A stretch of 16,798 bases of DNA from Paracoccaceae bacterium (GTDB lineage Bacteria > Pseudomonadota > Alphaproteobacteria > Rhodobacterales > Rhodobacteraceae): positions 1 through 16,798 of the forward strand of contig JAAUPC010000027.1 in the NCBI GenBank assembly GCA_012036325.1. Direction: 5' to 3'. The notes beneath the pieces were generated by a model. It was given only the letters and a program-made list of their open reading frames with translations. It was not told the origin of the DNA and made no database searches. Of the stretch, positions 14,765 through 16,798 are shown piece by piece. The translations under genes and the position numbers were made by a program. How positions within the stretch are numbered: position 1 is the stretch's first letter; every line of letters begins with the position of its first letter.

Positions 14765-14968
14765 TCAGGTCCTGCAGGTCTTGATCCCGACAAGGCTGTA
14801 AAGCGGACAATTGCCCATGGCCGAGGTGCCAAGCATCACGACGCCCACGGCCGCCGCCGCCCAGACCATCCAGCCGCCGAACCAGCCCAGCCCGAAAGCC
14901 CCGGCCAGAAGGGCAATGCCCGCCAGCGCGCGCAGGCCGCGGTCGATTGTTCCCATGTTCCTGGTCAT
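14765..14968 (-). CDS. Small DUF2892 (YgaP-like) inner-membrane protein
   Basis: A 67-residue protein with two hydrophobic helices (about residues 12-30 and 33-48), starting MTRNMGTIDRGLRA and ending GNCPLYSLVGIKTC. This is the DUF2892 pattern, the same as the membrane domain of the YgaP rhodanese. The start is the ATG at 14968, preceded by AAAGGAG; the frame continues to 15028 without a ribosome site. It has no rhodanese domain of its own. DUF2892 proteins recur beside sulfide and persulfide genes, and its place between the regulator and the YeeE genes fits that. Its biochemical role is unknown; the two cysteines near the C-terminus (residues 54 and 64) could handle sulfane sulfur, which is inference. 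Confidence 0.88.
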   Translation of the reverse strand: MTRNMGTIDRGLRALAGIALLAGAFGLGWFGGWMVWAAAAVGVVMLGTSAMGNCPLYSLVGIKTCRT

Positions 14969-15034
14969 TGTGTTCTCCTTTGATGACTCATCCTGTCGTG
15001 GATCATGCCACAGGGACCGGGCCTTCAACGGTGA

Positions 15035-15691
15035 CTAGGTCACAGACCGTGCTAGACGCCCCAAACCCTCACGGTCGAGGAGGCGGATTTCGCCGCGGGA
15101 CTGTTCCACCCAGGCGCGGCGCTGAAACTCGCCCAGGGTGCGCGAGATCACTTCGCGGGCAGTGCCAAGTTCCACCGCCAGAACCTGATGCGTGGCATGG
15201 ACCGTGCCATCTTGTGCAAGGTCCAGCAGGCGGGCGGCCAGGCGCACATCGACGCGGTGGAAGACGATATCATCGATCAGGCTGAACAAATCAGCGATCC
15301 GCCGGGAATAGGCGCGGAAGATGAAGGTGCGGAACACCTCGGACCGGGCAGCAAGGTCGTCGAAGATGCGGCGGGGGATCACCACGGCATCCACCTCGGT
15401 CTCGGTCAGGCCTTCGGCGGCATAGTCTTCGTCGGCCAGCATGCAGGCGGTGGTCAGAACGCAGCTTTCGCCAGCGTTGACGCGGTAAAGAAACACCTCG
15501 CGCCCGGTGTCTGAGCGTTGCTGGACCCGAACCGTGCCCGAGAGAAGAAAGAGCAGGTTGTCAGCATGTTGCCCCGGTTCAAAGACCCGTGCCCCAGCGG
15601 GAAGGCGCACCACTTTGCTGCCCGCCACCAGCGTATGGGCAACATCAGCGGACATCGCCCCAAGTCCGGAGAAACGGTTGATCCAAGTCAT
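15035..15691 (-). CDS. Crp/Fnr-family transcriptional regulator
   Basis: A 218-residue regulator with an N-terminal cyclic-nucleotide-binding-like beta-roll (PAGARVFEPGQHADNLLFLL, LSGTVRV), a dimer helix and a C-terminal winged HTH. The recognition helix ELGTAREVISRTL contains the E-x-x-S-R arrangement that in FNR reads TTGAT half-sites. It lacks the N-terminal cysteine cluster of FNR, so it is not a 4Fe-4S sensor, but carries Cys77 and Cys83 in GESCVLTTACML within the beta-roll. The ATG at 15691 is favoured because the protein then begins at the usual point; AAAGGA lies rather far (about 12 nt) upstream. The alternative start at 15742 is a TTG. It heads the sulfur module and is divergent from the Tat-protein gene, so it may control both. 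A thiol- or persulfide-sensing role is inference. Confidence 0.88.
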   Translation of the reverse strand: MTWINRFSGLGAMSADVAHTLVAGSKVVRLPAGARVFEPGQHADNLLFLLSGTVRVQQRSDTGREVFLYRVNAGESCVLTTACMLADEDYAAEGLTETEVDAVVIPRRIFDDLAARSEVFRTFIFRAYSRRIADLFSLIDDIVFHRVDVRLAARLLDLAQDGTVHATHQVLAVELGTAREVISRTLGEFQRRAWVEQSRGEIRLLDREGLGRLARSVT

Positions 15692-15931
15692 GCGCGGCAA
15701 GGGTCCTTTCAGCCGAGAGGAGGATGGACCCTTGCCCGGCAAAGCGCCAGTCCCTCAAGGCCAGTCCCACAAGGAAGGTGTGGGGGCGGGGCCTCTTTGG
15801 TCACGCAGCCTTGATCCGTCAGGCGGGGGTGTAAGCGTTTCGCCCCCTCTCCAGACCGGAAAAAACGCGCTATATTTGGGGTGATCAAAGTGACCACCGC
15901 AGCCAAGGCGCTGCCAAAGGGAGAATGCGCT
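15692..15931. promoter_or_regulatory. Divergent control region with repeats, crp-type gene / Tat-protein gene
   Basis: The 240 bp between the two divergent genes hold an 11-bp perfect inverted repeat (GGCAAGGGTCC 15696-15706, GGACCCTTGCC 15726-15736) in the crp-type leader and a 9-bp direct repeat GCCAGTCCC (15746-15754 and 15760-15768, 14-bp period). A TATATT at 15871-15876 could be the -10 of the plus-strand gene, without a clear -35. FNR-type half-sites occur as TTGAT (15811-15815) and ATCAA (15884-15888), but no full palindrome. AAGGGAG near 15917 is the ribosome site of the Tat-protein gene. Confidence 0.5.
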
Positions 15932-16420
15932 ATGTCCCCCATCCGACCGACCCGCCGGGCCTTGGTGGCCGGGGCTACCGCCTTTGTCGCCACTGGTGCG
16001 GCCGGGCTCTACCTGCCCGCCCGGGCGGAAGGATTGGCACCGACACCCACGATGCGCGGCGGGGCGAACAACTATCTTCCCGGGGCCCCGATCGTCGACC
16101 GCATCGGCGGCGGTGGGTTCTGGATGACCGGAACCGTCCGCCGTGCGGGCGATGGTGCGCCCCTGGCCGGGCAGCGCATCCAGATCTGGGCGCATACCAC
16201 CGAAGGGCATGAGCGTGACCCGCACAGCCACGGGGCCACCTTGACCGATGCAAACGGCGTCTTCCGGCTGGAAATGCCACAGATCGTGCCAGCGTTCGGC
16301 CAGCCGCATGGCCATCTGGCCTATGACAGTGGCGAGTATGAAACCGTTTTCCTGCGCCCGGTCATGGCCAGCCCGAGTGACACAACCCTGAACGTCGACT
16401 TCGTGTTGCAGCCGGTCTGA
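15932..16420 (+). CDS. Tat-exported intradiol dioxygenase-like protein
   Basis: A 162-residue predicted periplasmic protein. The start is the ATG at 15932 (AAGGGAG upstream); the frame extends to 15881 without a good site. The N-terminus has a twin-arginine motif, TRRALV (residues 7-12), a hydrophobic stretch to about 28 and ARA at 30-32 as likely cleavage. The mature part follows the core of intradiol dioxygenases (protocatechuate 3,4-dioxygenase fold): GQRIQIWAHTTEGHERDPHSHG, TLTDANGVFRLEM and QPHGHLAY. The HxH pair of the iron site is kept (His126, His128), but the two Tyr ligands appear replaced (His93 at the GRY position, Phe122 near the PGxY position). It is followed after 5 nt by a ferric-reductase-like gene, so the two are probably co-expressed. 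Function unknown; a metal-binding or altered dioxygenase role is possible. Confidence 0.8.
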   Translation: MSPIRPTRRALVAGATAFVATGAAGLYLPARAEGLAPTPTMRGGANNYLPGAPIVDRIGGGGFWMTGTVRRAGDGAPLAGQRIQIWAHTTEGHERDPHSHGATLTDANGVFRLEMPQIVPAFGQPHGHLAYDSGEYETVFLRPVMASPSDTTLNVDFVLQPV

Positions 16421-16425
16421 GCGGC

Positions 16426-16798
16426 ATGACCGCGCGGTCTGTGCTTGTCTGGGTGGCCGTGGCTGTTGCCGTTGTTGTTCCGCTGATGGCCGCGGCCTTT
16501 AGCCCGCTGCTGGCCTGGCGAGAGCCCGTTTATGTGGTGGCTGGATTTGCCGGGGTGATCGCGCTGGCGCTGCTATTGGTGCAGCCATTGCTGATCGGCG
16601 GCCAAATGCCTGGGCTTGGCGCCGCTGGCGGGCGGCTTTTGCACCGGGTGATCGGCGTGGGCCTGGTGCTTGCGGTGGGGGTCCATGTTGCGGCCTTGTG
16701 GATCACCAGTCCGCCGGATGTTGTGGATGCGCTGATCTTTGCCTCACCCGCGCCGTTTTCGGCCTGGGGGGTGGTGGCGATGTGGGCGATCTTTGCGG
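16426..16798 (+). CDS. Ferric reductase-like transmembrane protein, N-terminal part (runs off window)
   Basis: An open frame of 124 codons from the ATG at 16426 to the window edge without a stop. It begins MTARSVLVWVAVAVAVV and has successive hydrophobic helices (about 5-27, 34-55, 73-95) followed by LWITSPPDVVDALIF and FSAWGVVAMWAIF. This matches the haem-binding ferric-reductase-like transmembrane domain (FRD/YedZ-type) with its histidines in LLHRVIG and VGVHVAALW as candidate haem ligands. The ATG lies 5 nt after the stop of the Tat-protein gene, with only a weak ribosome site (GAGCGG), implying coupling. It would pass electrons across the inner membrane, perhaps to the exported partner. 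The C-terminal part is not in the window. Confidence 0.8.
   Translation, partial: MTARSVLVWVAVAVAVVVPLMAAAFSPLLAWREPVYVVAGFAGVIALALLLVQPLLIGGQMPGLGAAGGRLLHRVIGVGLVLAVGVHVAALWITSPPDVVDALIFASPAPFSAWGVVAMWAIFA

Noticed and set aside
15875..15888. FNR-box-like sequence upstream of the Tat-protein gene
   Set aside because: Only the ATCAA half matches; the other half agrees in two of five positions, so it is not called as a site.

Overview
The window looks like the chromosome of a high-GC alphaproteobacterium, most likely order Rhodobacterales (Rhodobacter/Paracoccus-like). Grounds: high GC, the families present (an IolG of the TIGR04380 type with a fructose/inositol-type ABC importer, paired short YeeE/YedE proteins, a Crp/Fnr regulator with a small DUF2892 protein) and clean GGAG-type ribosome binding sites. 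This is inference from protein character; no search was run. No rRNA, tRNA or CRISPR array was seen.

Layout. (1) 1-1923: a PhnM-like phosphonate amidohydrolase missing its N-terminal part, then a decayed tyrosine-recombinase gene with an internal deletion. (2) 1924-8002: a sugar or cyclitol uptake locus. A minus-strand operon runs iolG-like dehydrogenase, periplasmic binding protein, permease, ATPase, Hyi-like TIM-barrel isomerase. It is divergent from a LacI-family regulator, and the shared control region holds two identical 14-bp palindromes nested in a 47-bp inverted repeat. (3) 8003-9431: gene-poor, with an IS6-type transposase remnant joined in frame to the C-terminal part of a sialidase-like protein, then about 635 bp without a confident gene. 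(4) 9432-12754: a compact minus-strand operon of creatininase-family amidohydrolase, cytosine-deaminase-like amidohydrolase and FAD-linked (PCMH-type) oxidoreductase. (5) 12885-15691: a minus-strand sulfur module of Crp/Fnr regulator, DUF2892 membrane protein, two YeeE/YedE half-transporters and an ETHE1-type metallo-beta-lactamase-fold persulfide dioxygenase. (6) 15932 to the end, plus strand: a Tat-exported protein with an intradiol-dioxygenase-like fold and the start of a ferric-reductase-like membrane protein.

How it works together. Locus 2 should import a polyol or sugar and oxidise it, with LacI repressing until the ligand arrives. Locus 4 looks like a stepwise pathway for a cyclic amide or related N-heterocycle: ring opening, deamination or hydrolysis, then oxidation of a hydroxy acid; the substrate cannot be read from sequence. 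Locus 5 imports or handles thiosulfate or sulfide-derived sulfur and oxidises persulfides, with the Crp/Fnr protein as probable sensor. Remnants at 1419-1740 and 8218-8796 show that the uptake locus lies between scars of mobile or lost DNA, so this is a mosaic accessory region rather than conserved core.
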